Origin: Actinomycetota bacterium
Lineage (GTDB): Bacteria; Actinomycetota; Acidimicrobiia; IMCC26256; PALSA-610
Assembly: GCA_005779345.1 (NCBI GenBank)
Contig: SXJQ01000267.1
Location: forward strand, 1-12,616
Length of the DNA stretch: 12,616 nt
Direction: 5' to 3'
The notes below the pieces were generated by a model. That model was not told the origin of the DNA. It saw nothing but the letters and a program-made list of their open reading frames with translations, and did not search any database. Made by a program: the position numbers and the translations under genes. This document shows, in pieces, positions 12,521-12,616 of this stretch. The number at the start of each line of letters is the position of its first letter. The stretch's first letter is position 1.

Positions 12521-12535
12521 GGAGGTCGAACCCTA
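12521..12535 (-). promoter_or_regulatory. Start-proximal -10 box of the ligase gene
   Basis: TAGGGT (12535-12530) fits TAnnnT and is followed by nine bases and ATG, which predicts a leader of only about two or three bases. GTTCGA overlaps the end of the box. The bases beside the start (CCTCC on the coding strand) are the opposite of a Shine-Dalgarno. The remaining bases to 12616 show no gene or other feature I can support. Confidence 0.45.
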
Positions 12536-12616
12536 ACCAGAGGCCCACGGCGGCCGATGTAGCAGGATCACGCTTCCGTCCCGACCCCCCAAGGGACACG
12601 GAGCGCGGCCCGCCGA

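Noticed and set aside
10940..12562. A 540-codon open frame on the plus strand opposite the ligase
   Set aside because: Composition (Arg, Asp, Gly, Val) is that of a codon-mirrored shadow; the minus strand has all the ligase motifs.
1..12616. Mobile element, prophage, CRISPR or defence island
   Set aside because: Apart from vapBC no such gene is present; base composition is even and there are no flanking repeats of element length.

Overview
The window reads as chromosomal DNA from a very GC-rich actinobacterium. Four things point that way: extreme GC in all codon third positions, luciferase-like monooxygenases (LLM family) of the kind many actinobacteria use with coenzyme F420, a Bax-inhibitor-1/YccA membrane protein of the actinobacterial type, and several TAnnnT -10 boxes placed so close to start codons that the mRNAs should be leaderless. 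An Acidimicrobiia-like lineage is my best guess, but this is an inference from flavour and not from a marker gene. No tRNA, rRNA, CRISPR array, insertion sequence or phage gene was recognised. Every gap between genes is under 160 bases.

Left block, plus strand (1-2079): the tail of an aldehyde dehydrogenase, then two LLM-family flavin/F420-dependent oxidoreductases. They are joined by ATGA and GTGA overlaps and so form a translationally coupled oxidation operon that starts outside the window. It ends in a hairpin whose two arms contain its own stop codon and that of the convergent toxin gene.

Middle block, minus strand (7296 down to 2084): a cytoplasmic formylglycine-type sulfatase, two tandem DUF202 (YidG/YidH-like) membrane proteins joined by GTGA overlaps, a secreted beta-propeller protein of the COG4880 type, and a VapBC toxin-antitoxin pair with its own probable leaderless promoter and a start-codon palindrome. 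The sulfatase plus two DUF202 genes recall the E. coli yidG-yidH-yidI-yidJ neighbourhood. I consider this the most interesting unit here: a probable sulfatase/membrane-protein system of unknown role.

Divergent from the sulfatase, plus strand (7397-8919): a seven-helix Bax-inhibitor-1/YccA protein, then a small secreted RTX-like calcium-binding protein. The gap between them carries a 10-bp triplet repeat, a CRP-like palindrome and a strong hairpin.

Right block, minus strand (12520 down to 8954): an acyl-CoA synthetase-like AMP-forming ligase, a protein of unknown function resembling a tandem dimeric alpha-beta barrel (EthD-like) overlapping it by one base, and a saccharopine-dehydrogenase-family oxidoreductase with its own start-proximal promoter. 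The ligase, the barrel-like protein, the aldehyde dehydrogenase and the LLM enzymes all suit catabolism of organic acids, terpenoids or similar carbon sources, but the substrate cannot be read from the sequence.

Two themes cross the window. Three minus-strand genes have TA-(1-2 bases)-GTTCGA directly before the start codon. Three gene ends carry three-unit tandem repeats of 10-14 bp, two of them running into the stop codon of a minus-strand gene.
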